Shown one piece after another: positions 8,229 to 17,485 of a stretch of DNA of 64,000 bases. Source of the stretch: Pectinatus haikarae (GTDB lineage Bacteria > Bacillota > Negativicutes > Selenomonadales > Selenomonadaceae). Both the position numbers and the translations under genes were made by a program. The notes under the pieces were generated by a model, which did no database searches, had not been told where the DNA came from, and saw only the letters and a program-made list of their open reading frames with translations. The stretch is taken from the NCBI RefSeq assembly GCF_015732185.1, contig NZ_WIQM01000011.1:1-64000 (forward strand). Direction: 5' to 3'. Position 1 is the first letter of the stretch. Each line of letters starts with the position of its first letter.

Positions 8229-9843
8229 TTCCGTCAGGCAGTATAAAAAGTTCTTTGTGCTGATTGATTATAGCTGCCATCAGTTGTTTACCGATCAAAT
8301 CAGGATGAAGTCCGTCCGGAGAGTATTTTTCGGATAGATTGCCATTTTCATCATAAAAATAAGGTTCAAGATCTATATAATATGGCAATGTACGAATGTA
8401 ATCATTTACCTGTGTCATTTTTTCTTTCCATGCAGGATCGGTATCAACATTAAAAACAGTTTCTATATTTGCGGCATTTAAGGGGGTCAATGTCAGGAAT
8501 ATAGGACGTATATTATTTTTTTTACACTTTGCAAAAATAGCCTGCAGATCATTTATTATCATCTGAGCACTGATACTGCTGTCCCTCAGACTGTTTGTGC
8601 CAGCCATGATCAATAAATTGCGCGGAGCAAAGATAAGGACATCTTTGTCAAAGCGTTCGAGTGACATACGGGAAGTATCGCCGCTTTTGGCAAGATTCAC
8701 TGTAGGAAAATCTAAATAGGTTTGATAATTGTATTCTAAATTAGCAGGAGAATAAGAGATATTGCCGCCTCCGTGGCTTATGCTGTCACCAAAGACGGCA
8801 ACATCTCTGGTTCGTTCTGCTACGGACGAAACGGTTATTTTTTGAGAATCAGACCATGTACCTATTGGCTGATCTGCTTGATCAATCGCGCGTACACGCC
8901 AATAATAGGTGCCAGATTTGATCATTGGCTTCGGGTCATAAGCGCTGAAAAGATTATCAACAACAATGGATTCGAGACGATCAAGGGAGGCAGACGTATC
9001 ATTTTCCCTTAAAGGTGGATGATCAAGCAGTTCCACTTCGTATCGGCTGGCATTATACATCGGCAGCCAATGATATACAGGATAAAGAGGGACAGGACTG
9101 TCAGGCAGAGTATCATAAGAGTCCGGCAATGGCTTTGACGGCGGGGTCAAGCTTTTATCAATATGTATCTGTTGTATTTCAGAGAAAATACCTATAGGAT
9201 TTCCACGCGCATCCAGGCCTCTTACCCGCCAAAAAATATGAGGGTTATATAAATAGGGAGACAGATCAGCTTGATAGCCGTGTGTAAAAATACTGCGGCT
9301 GCTGAAAAGATGATTTACTTGCGAAAGTTCAATGCCATCGGGATCATCGGGAGGACCTGATAATAACTCAAGCTCATAATAAACAGCATCGGGTACCGTG
9401 TGCCATATAAGATATGGACGTATACTGGCTGGTGAATCTGATGTATAATTTGTTATAGGCGTGGGAATAAGAGGACTGCCCGTAAAAACAGGATCACCGA
9501 CAAAAGAAGAATCGGATATGATACCAAATAACCCATGAGCCCTAACCCGGTAATATGTAGGATATATAGTGGGAGGAAGTTCATACTTGTTAGTAAATGA
9601 AAAATCTCTTTTTATAAGATGAAAGGGAGTTTTGACAGCGGGATTATCAGGATTCTTTGTAAAAATATCTATTTCATAATAACTGGGATAAGGAAGCCGC
9701 TGCCATAATATGAGGTTATTTTTTTCAAATTGTACATGCCAGGGGAAATTTTCCAGATTCATGATATCTGTTTTTTCTGCCAAGAAGATACATACCAAGG
9801 TAAAATATAGGATAATAACAGCAAAGGCTATGAATTTTTTCAT
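8224..9843 (-). CDS. membrane-anchored SGNH/GDSL hydrolase with three fibronectin-like repeats
   Basis: A 539-residue exported protein. An N-terminal hydrophobic segment (about 3-22) acts as signal or anchor. Three modules of about 100 residues follow, each ending in a WRVRG/WRVRA-type strand (near 100, 208 and 318), resembling fibronectin type III-like domains. The C-terminal catalytic SGNH domain has block I FGDSISHGG with nucleophile Ser354, block III MAGTNSLRD, and block V SPDGLHPD with the Asp-His pair. Substrates of such enzymes include acyl or acetyl esters on glycans or lipids; none can be named here. The modules suggest cell-surface binding. GAGG nine bases before the ATG supports the start. 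No operon partner is visible. Confidence 0.85.
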   Translation of the reverse strand: MKKFIAFAVIILYFTLVCIFLAEKTDIMNLENFPWHVQFEKNNLILWQRLPYPSYYEIDIFTKNPDNPAVKTPFHLIKRDFSFTNKYELPPTIYPTYYRVRAHGLFGIISDSSFVGDPVFTGSPLIPTPITNYTSDSPASIRPYLIWHTVPDAVYYELELLSGPPDDPDGIELSQVNHLFSSRSIFTHGYQADLSPYLYNPHIFWRVRGLDARGNPIGIFSEIQQIHIDKSLTPPSKPLPDSYDTLPDSPVPLYPVYHWLPMYNASRYEVELLDHPPLRENDTSASLDRLESIVVDNLFSAYDPKPMIKSGTYYWRVRAIDQADQPIGTWSDSQKITVSSVAERTRDVAVFGDSISHGGGNISYSPANLEYNYQTYLDFPTVNLAKSGDTSRMSLERFDKDVLIFAPRNLLIMAGTNSLRDSSISAQMIINDLQAIFAKCKKNNIRPIFLTLTPLNAANIETVFNVDTDPAWKEKMTQVNDYIRTLPYYIDLEPYFYDENGNLSEKYSPDGLHPDLIGKQLMAAIINQHKELFILPDGK

Positions 9844-10013
9844 TTTATCGGCCTCGATAGCTATTTATGTTTTCAAATAATAAGCATGAAAATATATTTT
9901 AGCATATTTTTATTAAAAAGTAATTATCAAAAAATTAGAATGTGAGAGAAAAAAATTCTTTAATAAAATATTATAGCGAAAAGATTCAAGAAGGTAAAGT
10001 GCAGAAACTTTCA

Positions 10014-10026
10014 TAAGACGGTCTTA
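10014..10026. promoter_or_regulatory. palindrome next to the mfd -35 box (possible operator)
   Basis: TAAGACGGTCTTA is a perfect 6+1+6 inverted repeat ending one base before the -35 hexamer. Its position suits a transcription-factor site, but no regulator is known. Confidence 0.35.
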
Positions 10027-10027
10027 C

Positions 10028-10056
10028 TTGACGATATGAAATTTAAATCTTATAAT
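10028..10056 (+). promoter_or_regulatory. strong sigma-70 promoter of mfd
   Basis: TTGACG (10028-10033), a 17-base spacer and a perfect TATAAT (10051-10056). Transcription should start near 10063. Confidence 0.85.
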
Positions 10057-10070
10057 AAAAAAATGTGCTC

Positions 10071-10111
10071 AGGGACTGTCAGGGATAAATCCTTTTGATA
10101 GGTCCCTTTTT
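10071..10111 (+). terminator. leader hairpin ahead of mfd (possible attenuator)
   Basis: AGGGAC (10071-10076) pairs with GTCCCT (10102-10107); inside, TGTCA pairs with TGATA and GGA with TCC. A run of five T follows at once (10107-10111). It begins about 8 bases after the predicted transcription start and ends about 22 bases before the mfd ATG, so it looks like an intrinsic terminator inside the leader. No antiterminator was identified. Confidence 0.55.
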
Positions 10112-10133
10112 GGGTTTGCAGAAGGAGGTATTT

Positions 10134-13100
10134 ATGGACGCGCTTTTTAAAAAGATATCATCTGATCCAAGTGTGGCAGAATTAATAAACTGCTATAACC
10201 GCAGCAAGGGTCAAGCATACATATATGGATTGTCCGGTTCACAAAAGCATGCGGCAGCTGCAGCCTGCTATATGCAAAAACCTATGACTATAGTTATTGT
10301 CTGCAGTAATAATGAAGCAGCAGGGGAATGGCTGATCGATATGAATGCGCTGCTGCCAAAAGATGCAGTTATAATGGAACTGCCGGTGCTTGATATGATG
10401 ACTGTTTCTGCCACGGCTAAAAGTATGGAACTGACGGCTAAGCGGATGGAGGTGTTAGGGCGGCTGACACAGGAAGAGCCCTTGATCGTCATCGCCAGTA
10501 CTGCGGCGGCTGTGCAGAAAAATTTGTCGAAGGCAGACTTCGATAAATACAGCTTGACGATAAAAATAGGCAATCAGATGGACAGGGAAATATTGCTTGC
10601 TAAGCTGACAGGACTGGGATACGAGAATATAGATCAGGTAGAGCATATGGGGCAGTTCAGTTCACGCGGCGGAATAGTTGATATTTTTCCAATCAATGCA
10701 GTTGATCCTTTTCGTATAGAATTTTTTGATAATACTGTTGAATCGATACGTATCTTTGGTCTAGATTCACAAAGATCGGTAGAAAATGTAGGCTCAGTCA
10801 CGGTAATGCCATTGGCTCCAGATGAAAATAATGGCAAGAAATCAATATTTTTGTCATACTTGCCAGAAGATTCTGTTATAATTATAGATGAGCCATTGCG
10901 CATTCGTGAAGAAATTTCTACTTTGGTCAAAGAAATACCGGAAGTCAAAAATAATATTTTTTCTTGGGAACAGCTTTTGGCAGCAGCCTGCAAAAAAAAC
11001 GTTATATATTCTTCATTGATGCTGCAAAAAATACAATTTGCCGAACCCGATAAATTGATAAGCATCACTGTAAAGGCAATGGTGCCTTTTCAGCGGCAGC
11101 TGGAGATGATGTGTGAAGAATTAAAAAATTGGCTTATCAATAAAAATGATATTATGATTTTAATGGATGATGAACAAAAGGCAGAATATATGCATGATAT
11201 TCTTAATCAGCATAATATTCCTGCCAATTTTTCGCGCTCCGGAAAATTCACGAGCGGCCTCGTGTGTATAATGACGGGGGTATTGGGGAATGGTTTTGAA
11301 CTGCCGCATGCTCATTTGGTCGTAATTACAGAAAAAGATATTATGGGAAGGCAGAAAAAACGTGCTGTTCTTCGTCAAAAGAATAAGGGAGAAAAAATAA
11401 CACATTTCCGTGATATTAATGTAGGCGATTATGTGGTGCATATCAATCATGGCATCGGAAAGTATTTGGGAGTAAAAACAATAACGGTAAATGGTGTGCA
11501 TCGTGATTATCTGCATATAAAATATGGCGGTGATGACAAGCTTTTTGTTCCCACTGATCAGGTGCATCTGCTGCAAAAATATATTGGCAGTGAGGGGGAC
11601 GTACCGAGACTGAGCAAAATGGACGGAGTAGCCTGGGGAAAGGCAAAAGCAAAAGCTCAGGAGGCCGTTGAAAAGATAGCCAAGGAACTTGTTAAATTGT
11701 ATGCAGAGAGGAAAGAAGGAAAGGGATATGCATTTCCGTCAGATACTCCATGGCAGCATGAGTTCGAAGATGCTTTCCCTTATGAGGAAACACCAGATCA
11801 GTTGGCATCTGTGAAAGAAATAAAGGCTGATATGGAAAAAGAGAAACCAATGGACAGACTTCTATGCGGCGATGTGGGATTCGGTAAAACAGAGGTGGCC
11901 ATACGTGCCGCATTTAAGGCTGCCATGGATGGAAAACAGGTGGCTGTCCTTGTACCGACAACGGTGTTGGCACAGCAGCATTATCAGACTTTTTCCAGCA
12001 GATTTGAAGAGTTTGCGCCGATAATAGATGTAATATGCCGTTTTCGTACGCCTAAAGAACAAAAACAAACCTTGGAAAAAGTTATGACGGGACAGATCGA
12101 TATTCTTATAGGCACACACGCTATTTTGAACAGCAAAAAGGTAAAATTCAGCAATCTCGGTTTGCTTATAGTAGATGAAGAGCAGAGGTTCGGTGTCAAG
12201 CAGAAAGAGAAGATAAAGCAGCTGAGCAAAAATCTGGATGTGCTTACTCTGAGTGCGACCCCTATTCCGCGTACACTGCATATGTCTTTGGTAGGTGCGA
12301 GGGATATGAGTATCATTGAAACTCCGCCAAAAGAGCGTTTTTCGATCCAAACCTACGTCATAGAAAATAATGATGAAATTATTCGTGACGCAATAAAAAG
12401 AGAACTGCGCCGTGGTGGACAGGTATATTTTATTTATAATCGTGTTGATACTATAGATAAAATGTATTTAAAACTAACGGACATGCTGCCAGAAGCTAGA
12501 ATCAAAACTGCCCATGGACAAATGCCGGAAAGTATGCTGGAAAAGGCTATGATGGATTTTTATGAAGGTAAATACGATGTTTTACTGGCGACAAGCATTA
12601 TCGAAAACGGGCTGGATATAGCTAATGCAAATACAATCATAATTTATGATGCTGATAAATTTGGTCTGTCTCAAATGTATCAAATGAGGGGCCGGGTAGG
12701 AAGATCAAAAAATATGGCATTCGCCTATTTTGTTTACCGAAAGAACAGAGTATTGACAGAAACAGCGGAAAAGCGATTGCAGGCTATAAAAGATTTTGCC
12801 GAATTGGGTTCTGGTTTTAAAATAGCTATGAGGGATCTTGAGATCCGGGGGGCCGGCAATTTGCTGGGGGCACGGCAGCATGGACATATAGCCAGCGTAG
12901 GTTTTGAAATGTACTGCAGACTGCTGGAGGAAGCTGTGGAGCAGATGCGTACGGGTGAAAAGATAAAAGTGCAGGATGAACCTCTGATTGAAATAAAGAT
13001 TGATGCATATATTGATGGTGATTATATTGATGATGCCATGCATAAAATGGAGATTTATCAGAGAATTGCTGCGCTGCGCAACGATGGGCAAATAAAAGGA

Positions 13101-13433
13101 TTAGAGGAAGAACTGGCTGATCGTTTCGGCAGGATGACTCCGCCTGTTGAAAATTTGCTGAGAATAGCAGAAATAAAAAATTATGCAAGAGATCTTGGGA
13201 TAAAATCAATAGTAGAAAAGAAGGAGTATATTGATTTTACTTTGCAGCAGGCACATAGTATAAAGGCAGATAATCTGCTAGTCATGCGCAGATATATGGG
13301 AGGCCTGATAAAATTTTCTCAGGGAAAAAGCAATATAATACAGCTCAAACTCACGCCTAAGAATATGGCTGATCCATTAAATATAATCATGCGTACATTA
13401 AAAAGAATGGAAGGCGAGGATCTGCAGCAGTGA
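10134..13433 (+). CDS. mfd: transcription-repair coupling factor
   Basis: An SF2 DNA translocase of 1099 residues that pushes stalled RNA polymerase off lesions and recruits UvrA. Visible in order: a UvrB-like N terminus (GQFSSRGGIVDIFP), the RNA polymerase-interacting domain (GDYVVHINHGIGKYLG), helicase motif I (CGDVGFGKTEVAIRAAF), motif II VDEEQRFGVKQKEKIK, motif III LSATPIPRTLH, motif VI QMRGRVGRS, and the TRCF C-terminal domain. GAAGGAGG seven bases before the ATG at 10134 fixes the start; the open frame runs 13 codons further upstream into the leader hairpin. mazG follows 13 bases downstream, as one transcript. Confidence 0.97.
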   Translation: MDALFKKISSDPSVAELINCYNRSKGQAYIYGLSGSQKHAAAAACYMQKPMTIVIVCSNNEAAGEWLIDMNALLPKDAVIMELPVLDMMTVSATAKSMELTAKRMEVLGRLTQEEPLIVIASTAAAVQKNLSKADFDKYSLTIKIGNQMDREILLAKLTGLGYENIDQVEHMGQFSSRGGIVDIFPINAVDPFRIEFFDNTVESIRIFGLDSQRSVENVGSVTVMPLAPDENNGKKSIFLSYLPEDSVIIIDEPLRIREEISTLVKEIPEVKNNIFSWEQLLAAACKKNVIYSSLMLQKIQFAEPDKLISITVKAMVPFQRQLEMMCEELKNWLINKNDIMILMDDEQKAEYMHDILNQHNIPANFSRSGKFTSGLVCIMTGVLGNGFELPHAHLVVITEKDIMGRQKKRAVLRQKNKGEKITHFRDINVGDYVVHINHGIGKYLGVKTITVNGVHRDYLHIKYGGDDKLFVPTDQVHLLQKYIGSEGDVPRLSKMDGVAWGKAKAKAQEAVEKIAKELVKLYAERKEGKGYAFPSDTPWQHEFEDAFPYEETPDQLASVKEIKADMEKEKPMDRLLCGDVGFGKTEVAIRAAFKAAMDGKQVAVLVPTTVLAQQHYQTFSSRFEEFAPIIDVICRFRTPKEQKQTLEKVMTGQIDILIGTHAILNSKKVKFSNLGLLIVDEEQRFGVKQKEKIKQLSKNLDVLTLSATPIPRTLHMSLVGARDMSIIETPPKERFSIQTYVIENNDEIIRDAIKRELRRGGQVYFIYNRVDTIDKMYLKLTDMLPEARIKTAHGQMPESMLEKAMMDFYEGKYDVLLATSIIENGLDIANANTIIIYDADKFGLSQMYQMRGRVGRSKNMAFAYFVYRKNRVLTETAEKRLQAIKDFAELGSGFKIAMRDLEIRGAGNLLGARQHGHIASVGFEMYCRLLEEAVEQMRTGEKIKVQDEPLIEIKIDAYIDGDYIDDAMHKMEIYQRIAALRNDGQIKGLEEELADRFGRMTPPVENLLRIAEIKNYARDLGIKSIVEKKEYIDFTLQQAHSIKADNLLVMRRYMGGLIKFSQGKSNIIQLKLTPKNMADPLNIIMRTLKRMEGEDLQQ

Positions 13434-13446
13434 AAGGAGTATTAAA

Positions 13447-14910
13447 ATGGGAAAAATAGAAATAGTGGGACTGGGGCCATCTGGGGCCGAACTGATTACC
13501 AGAGAAACATGGAGGGTGATGGCAGGAGCGGAGTTATTATGTCTGCGGACAAAATATCATCCTGCTGCAGACGAGCTGGAAAAAGAAGGAGTCAGCTTTA
13601 TCACATATGATCGTCTGTACGAAGAAGCTGACTCTTTCGAAGATGTTTATGAACGAATAAGCAATGATATTGTGGAGCGTGCGAAAAGTACCAATGTGGT
13701 TTACGCTGTTCCGGGCAGTCCGATGGTAGCTGAACGTACAGTAGGTTTTATAAAAAAATTGGCCTTGGCAAAAAATATAGAATTAAAAATATATCCGGGT
13801 ATGAGTTTTCTGGAACTAATTTACACGCAACTGGGAATAGATCCGATAAACGGACTGTTAATAACAGATGCTCTTGCCCTGAAAAAGCAGGAAGTAAATC
13901 TGGCATCAGGTGTTGTCATAACTCAGTTGTATGATATTCACACGGCCTCTGAGGTAAAGCTGACCTTGATGAATGAACTGCCTGATGATTATGAGGTGGT
14001 GCTGCTTTACAGGCTGGGACTGCCGGAGAAAAAAATTACTCGTTTGCCCCTGTTTGAACTTGACAGGCATAAAGAAATTGATTATTTAACAAGCCTTTAT
14101 GTGCCGGCATTTCAAAGGCAGAAGGATCAGTTTACATTGTCGCCGTTAGAGGATATAATAAATAGACTGCGTGCCCCGGGCGGCTGTCCGTGGGATATTA
14201 TCCAGACACATAAATCTCTTCGCCAGAATCTTATTGAAGAAGTCTATGAAGTCATTGAAGCCATTGATTTTCAAGATCCCAAGCTGTTGTGCGAAGAATT
14301 GGGCGATCTTTTAATGCAGATTGTTTTTCATGCGCGAATGGCAGAGGAAACCGGCTTTTTTTCTATGCAGGATGTTATTGACGGTGTGACAAAAAAATTG
14401 GTGCACCGCCATCCACATGTTTTTGGTGATATATCAGTCAGAGATGCCGGAGAGGTGCTGCTTAACTGGGAAGCCATAAAAAGACAGGAAAAAAGTGAGA
14501 GAAAATCGATCCTGGATGGAATACCAAAAGATCTGCCGGCACTTATGAGTGCCTACAAGCTCCAGAATAAGGCATCTAAAGCCGGGTTCGATTGGAAGAA
14601 TGTGAAACCGGTGTGGCAGAAGCTCAGCGAGGAGATAAATGAGTTGAAAGAAGCTGAAGCATCAGGCGATAGGAAAAAAATAGAAGATGAGCTGGGCGAT
14701 GTTTTATTCACAATAGTTAATTTATCACGTTTTTTGAAGGTCAACGCGGAAATAGCCATGCTAGGCAGCAACGAAAAATTCCGCCGACGGTTTTCTTACA
14801 TAGAAAAAAAAATCAAGGCGGAAAAACGACAATGGGAGACATATGAAATGGAAGAATTGGATACATTGTGGGATGAAGCAAAAGATTTTGAAAATGCCAG
14901 AGCAAAATAA
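13447..14910 (+). CDS. mazG: tetrapyrrole methylase-MazG fusion (YabN type), nucleoside triphosphate pyrophosphohydrolase
   Basis: A 487-residue two-part protein as in Bacillus YabN. Residues 1-220 are a SAM-dependent tetrapyrrole (corrin/porphyrin) methylase-like domain (EIVGLGPSGAELITRE, YAVPGSPMVAERT). Residues 235-487 carry two MazG units: RAPGGCPWDIIQTHKSLRQN, LIEEVYEVIEAI with the EExxE metal motif and ELGDLLMQIVFHA, then a second ELGDVLFTIVNLSRFL. MazG hydrolyses non-canonical NTPs to NMP and pyrophosphate. The methylase half has no established substrate. It is co-transcribed with mfd, as in many Firmicutes. Confidence 0.95.
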   Translation: MGKIEIVGLGPSGAELITRETWRVMAGAELLCLRTKYHPAADELEKEGVSFITYDRLYEEADSFEDVYERISNDIVERAKSTNVVYAVPGSPMVAERTVGFIKKLALAKNIELKIYPGMSFLELIYTQLGIDPINGLLITDALALKKQEVNLASGVVITQLYDIHTASEVKLTLMNELPDDYEVVLLYRLGLPEKKITRLPLFELDRHKEIDYLTSLYVPAFQRQKDQFTLSPLEDIINRLRAPGGCPWDIIQTHKSLRQNLIEEVYEVIEAIDFQDPKLLCEELGDLLMQIVFHARMAEETGFFSMQDVIDGVTKKLVHRHPHVFGDISVRDAGEVLLNWEAIKRQEKSERKSILDGIPKDLPALMSAYKLQNKASKAGFDWKNVKPVWQKLSEEINELKEAEASGDRKKIEDELGDVLFTIVNLSRFLKVNAEIAMLGSNEKFRRRFSYIEKKIKAEKRQWETYEMEELDTLWDEAKDFENARAK

Positions 14911-15072
14911 ATATTATTAATGGTTATTGTTTGAAATATAAAAAATGGCTTTTATTATGCCGTATTTTGGAAAAAACTATAAATTTTTATAAATTTTATA
15001 GATAAAAAAAGGAAACGAGCAAGTTACAGCGAATTGAGAGTATCGTAACAAAATCAAAAGGAGGCTATATTC

Positions 15073-15345
15073 GTGAACAAATCCGAATTGGTGGCCAGCG
15101 TTGCTGAACAGGCTGGTTTAACAAAAAAAGACGCTGAAAAGGCAGTTAACGCTATTTTTGCTAGTGTACAGGATACCTTGGTAAAGGGAGAAAAAGTACA
15201 GATAATTGGCTTTGGTACATTTGAAGTAAGAGCACGTGCAGCTCGTAAGGGGCGCAATCCTCAAACTGGTGATACCATCGAAATCCCTGAATCTAAAAAT
15301 CCTGTATTTAAAGCAGGCAAGGCATTGAAAGATGCTGTGAATTAA
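15073..15345 (+). CDS. hup: HU-family DNA-binding protein
   Basis: A 90-residue nucleoid protein that bends DNA. It has the family pattern throughout: [40 protein letters not shown] with the DNA-binding arm RNPQTG, and a C-terminal [11 protein letters not shown] helix. The start is GTG, with AGGAGG about 10 bases upstream. The 160-base upstream gap is AT-rich and probably carries its own promoter, though none is clear. Confidence 0.97.
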   Translation: MNKSELVASVAEQAGLTKKDAEKAVNAIFASVQDTLVKGEKVQIIGFGTFEVRARAARKGRNPQTGDTIEIPESKNPVFKAGKALKDAVN

Positions 15346-15489
15346 TTTGTTTGAGGAATGGTCCGCGCTGTTGCTTTGCTTTTAACAAGTTGCAAGTAAA
15401 GAGCGGTCAGATTTCGTGCATAATAATTTCTGAATCCCGAATGTGATCTTTTGCACTGGAGATAGAACTTATTAATTGATTTTACTCGC

Positions 15490-15528
15490 AGAGCCTGGTG
15501 ATCTACTATCAGGCTCTATATTTTTTTA
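15490..15528 (+). terminator. intrinsic terminator between hup and the SDR gene
   Basis: AGAGCCTG (15490-15497) and CAGGCTCT (15510-15517) form an eight-pair stem, closely followed by a T-run (TATATTTTTTT). It ends about 12 bases before the TTG start of the next gene, so it could also attenuate that gene. The 145 bases between hup and this stem hold no ORF I could support. Confidence 0.8.
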
Positions 15529-15540
15529 GGAGAAGAAAAA

Positions 15541-16281
15541 TTGCGGACGATAGTCATAACAGGGGGTACTTCAGGAATTGGGCTGGCTTTAGCAAAATTG
15601 TATTTGAAAAACGGGGATGTTGTCACAGCAGTGGGAAGGTCAAAAAGAAATTTTGACATGGCAAGGACATCTGTGCGGGAAGGAAAGGAACATTTCTATT
15701 TCATTCAAGCAGATGTGAGTGTATGCGCTCAGTGTGAAAATGCGTCGGAAATGATAGCTGCGCAATTCCCGGTCGTTGATGTACTGGTAAACTCAGCAGG
15801 AATATATCAGGAAAAGGCGATTACTGACGTCACAGAAGCAGAGTTTGATGCTGTTATGGGAATAAACATAAAGGGCACATATTTTATGTGCAAATATATT
15901 CTTCCTCTTTTGCAAAAAAGTGTTTCTGCGCCTTCCATTGTAAATGTTTCTTCGGATGCGGGGATAAACGGCAATTATTTTTGCAGTGCCTATTGTGCGT
16001 CCAAGGGTGCCGTAACTGTGTTTACTAAAGCATTGGCTCTTGAACTTTCTTGCTGTGGTATACGTGTTAATTGTGTATGCCCGGGTGATATAGACACTCC
16101 GCTTACGAGAAAACAATTCAAAGATGAAGATGATGCCCGTGCGGCTGCTTCTCTTTATCCGATCGGACGTATTGGTACGGCGCATGAGGCTGCCTCGGTA
16201 ATATATTTTCTGGCATCGGCAGAGGCATCTTTTGTAACAGGTGCAGCATGGACGGTGGACGGAGGACTTACTTCTTGTTAA
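15541..16281 (+). CDS. short-chain dehydrogenase/reductase
   Basis: A 246-residue classical SDR oxidoreductase. The NAD(P)-binding TGGTSGIG is at residues 7-14, NSAG at 84-87, the catalytic Ser pair in NVSSDAG at 137-138, and Tyr151-x3-Lys155 in YCASK. A C-terminal LASAEASFVTGAAWTVDGG resembles the FabG-like end. Family members reduce many carbonyl substrates and this one cannot be assigned. The TTG start is supported by AGGAG eight bases upstream. Confidence 0.88.
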   Translation: MRTIVITGGTSGIGLALAKLYLKNGDVVTAVGRSKRNFDMARTSVREGKEHFYFIQADVSVCAQCENASEMIAAQFPVVDVLVNSAGIYQEKAITDVTEAEFDAVMGINIKGTYFMCKYILPLLQKSVSAPSIVNVSSDAGINGNYFCSAYCASKGAVTVFTKALALELSCCGIRVNCVCPGDIDTPLTRKQFKDEDDARAAASLYPIGRIGTAHEAASVIYFLASAEASFVTGAAWTVDGGLTSC

Positions 16282-16295
16282 GATATACGTATATC
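16282..16295. promoter_or_regulatory. 14-base perfect palindrome upstream of recA
   Basis: GATATACGTATATC is a perfect inverted repeat lying 25 bases upstream of the recA -35 box and just after the SDR stop. It does not match the Firmicute LexA box (GAAC-N4-GTTC) or the E. coli box. It may be an operator or chance. Confidence 0.3.
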
Positions 16296-16320
16296 AATAT
16301 TCAGGTTTCTTTATTTTATA

Positions 16321-16349
16321 TTGATTTTATCTATTAACTCAGGTATAAT
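16321..16349 (+). promoter_or_regulatory. sigma-70 promoter of recA
   Basis: TTGATT (16321-16326), a 17-base spacer and a perfect TATAAT (16344-16349), 36 bases before the recA ATG. No canonical LexA box overlaps it. Confidence 0.8.
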
Positions 16350-16384
16350 CAAGCTAAATGAAAGAAAGGCTGGTATTCAAATAA

Positions 16385-17485
16385 ATGGAAAAAAATCAGG
16401 TTCTGGATAAAGATCAGGCCTTGGAAAATGCCTTAAAACAGATTGAGCGTGACTTTGGCAAAGGGGCAATCATGAAGCTGGGTGAAGCTTCAGTCAATAT
16501 GAATATAGAAGTAATCCATTCGGGAAATTTGGCTCTTGATATAGCTCTCGGGGTAGGCGGTGTGCCGCGCGGAAGGATAGTTGAGATCTATGGGCCGGAA
16601 TCTTCTGGGAAAACAACAGTAGCTCTGCATATAATAGCTGAAGCACAAAAAATAGGAGGAACAGCGGCCTTTATTGATGCGGAACATGCACTTGATCCTG
16701 TTTATGCAAAAAGGCTGGGTGTCAATATAGATGAACTGCTTATATCACAGCCTGATAATGGTGAACAGGCTTTGGAAATAGCCGATGCTTTGGTGCGGAG
16801 CGGAGCAGTTGATGTAGTGGTTGTTGATTCTGTTGCGGCACTTGTGCCTAAGGCTGAAATAGAAGGAGAAATGGGAGATTCGCATGTGGGGCTGCAGGCA
16901 CGTCTTATGTCTCAGGCGATGCGTAAACTTACAGGCTATATCAGTAAATCAAGGACTACCGTTGTATTCATAAATCAGATAAGGGAAAAAGTTGGCGTTA
17001 TGTTTGGCAGTCCTGAGACGACAACAGGGGGACGGGCGCTTAAGTTTTATGCTACCATACGCTTGGATGTACGTAAGATTGATACGATAAAACAGGGAAA
17101 TGATATAGTAGGCAACAGGACACGTATAAAAGTAGTAAAAAATAAAGTGGCACCGCCATTTAAACAGGCCGAGTTTGATATTATGTATGGAGAAGGGATT
17201 TCCCGGGAGGGGAGTATCATCGACTTGGGTACCAATTTTGAAATAGTAGATAAGAGTGGTACCTGGTATTCATACAGCGGTACCAGATTGGGACAGGGAA
17301 AAGAAAATGCAAAGCTGTTCCTTAAGGAAAACCCGGAAATGAGTCAGGAAATCGAGGACAAGATCAGGGACAAGGTAATGCCGGAAGCTCAGACGGAGAT
17401 TGAAAAAAACAAAAGCATGCAGAATAAAGAAAAAAATGCAGCAGGCGACAACAAGGTGATCACTGATGCAGACAAGAAACAGTAA
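16385..17485 (+). CDS. recA: recombinase RecA
   Basis: A 366-residue strand-exchange ATPase for homologous recombination and SOS induction. Walker A GPESSGKT is at residues 70-77, Walker [12 protein letters not shown] near 140, loop L1 around [21 protein letters not shown], and loop L2 in [20 protein letters not shown]. The tail is rich in Lys and Glu. It overlaps recX by 20 bases, so RecA and its modulator are translationally coupled. Confidence 0.98.
   Translation: MEKNQVLDKDQALENALKQIERDFGKGAIMKLGEASVNMNIEVIHSGNLALDIALGVGGVPRGRIVEIYGPESSGKTTVALHIIAEAQKIGGTAAFIDAEHALDPVYAKRLGVNIDELLISQPDNGEQALEIADALVRSGAVDVVVVDSVAALVPKAEIEGEMGDSHVGLQARLMSQAMRKLTGYISKSRTTVVFINQIREKVGVMFGSPETTTGGRALKFYATIRLDVRKIDTIKQGNDIVGNRTRIKVVKNKVAPPFKQAEFDIMYGEGISREGSIIDLGTNFEIVDKSGTWYSYSGTRLGQGKENAKLFLKENPEMSQEIEDKIRDKVMPEAQTEIEKNKSMQNKEKNAAGDNKVITDADKKQ

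Larger units (their letters stand above)
9844..10133. other. divergent intergenic region, SGNH hydrolase / mfd
   Basis: About 290 AT-rich bases. The right half holds a palindrome, the mfd promoter and a leader hairpin, listed separately. The left half (9844-10010) must hold the minus-strand hydrolase promoter; nothing there was convincing enough to call. Confidence 0.5.

Noticed and set aside
11862-12350. Minus-strand frames within mfd
   Set aside because: Antisense to the conserved helicase domains of mfd; Cys/His/Tyr-rich translations typical of shadow frames.
15346-15489. Possible small RNA or tRNA between hup and the SDR gene
   Set aside because: No T-loop motif, cloverleaf or promoter was found, only weak pairing between CCGC and GCGG. 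The terminator downstream can be explained as the end of the hup transcript.
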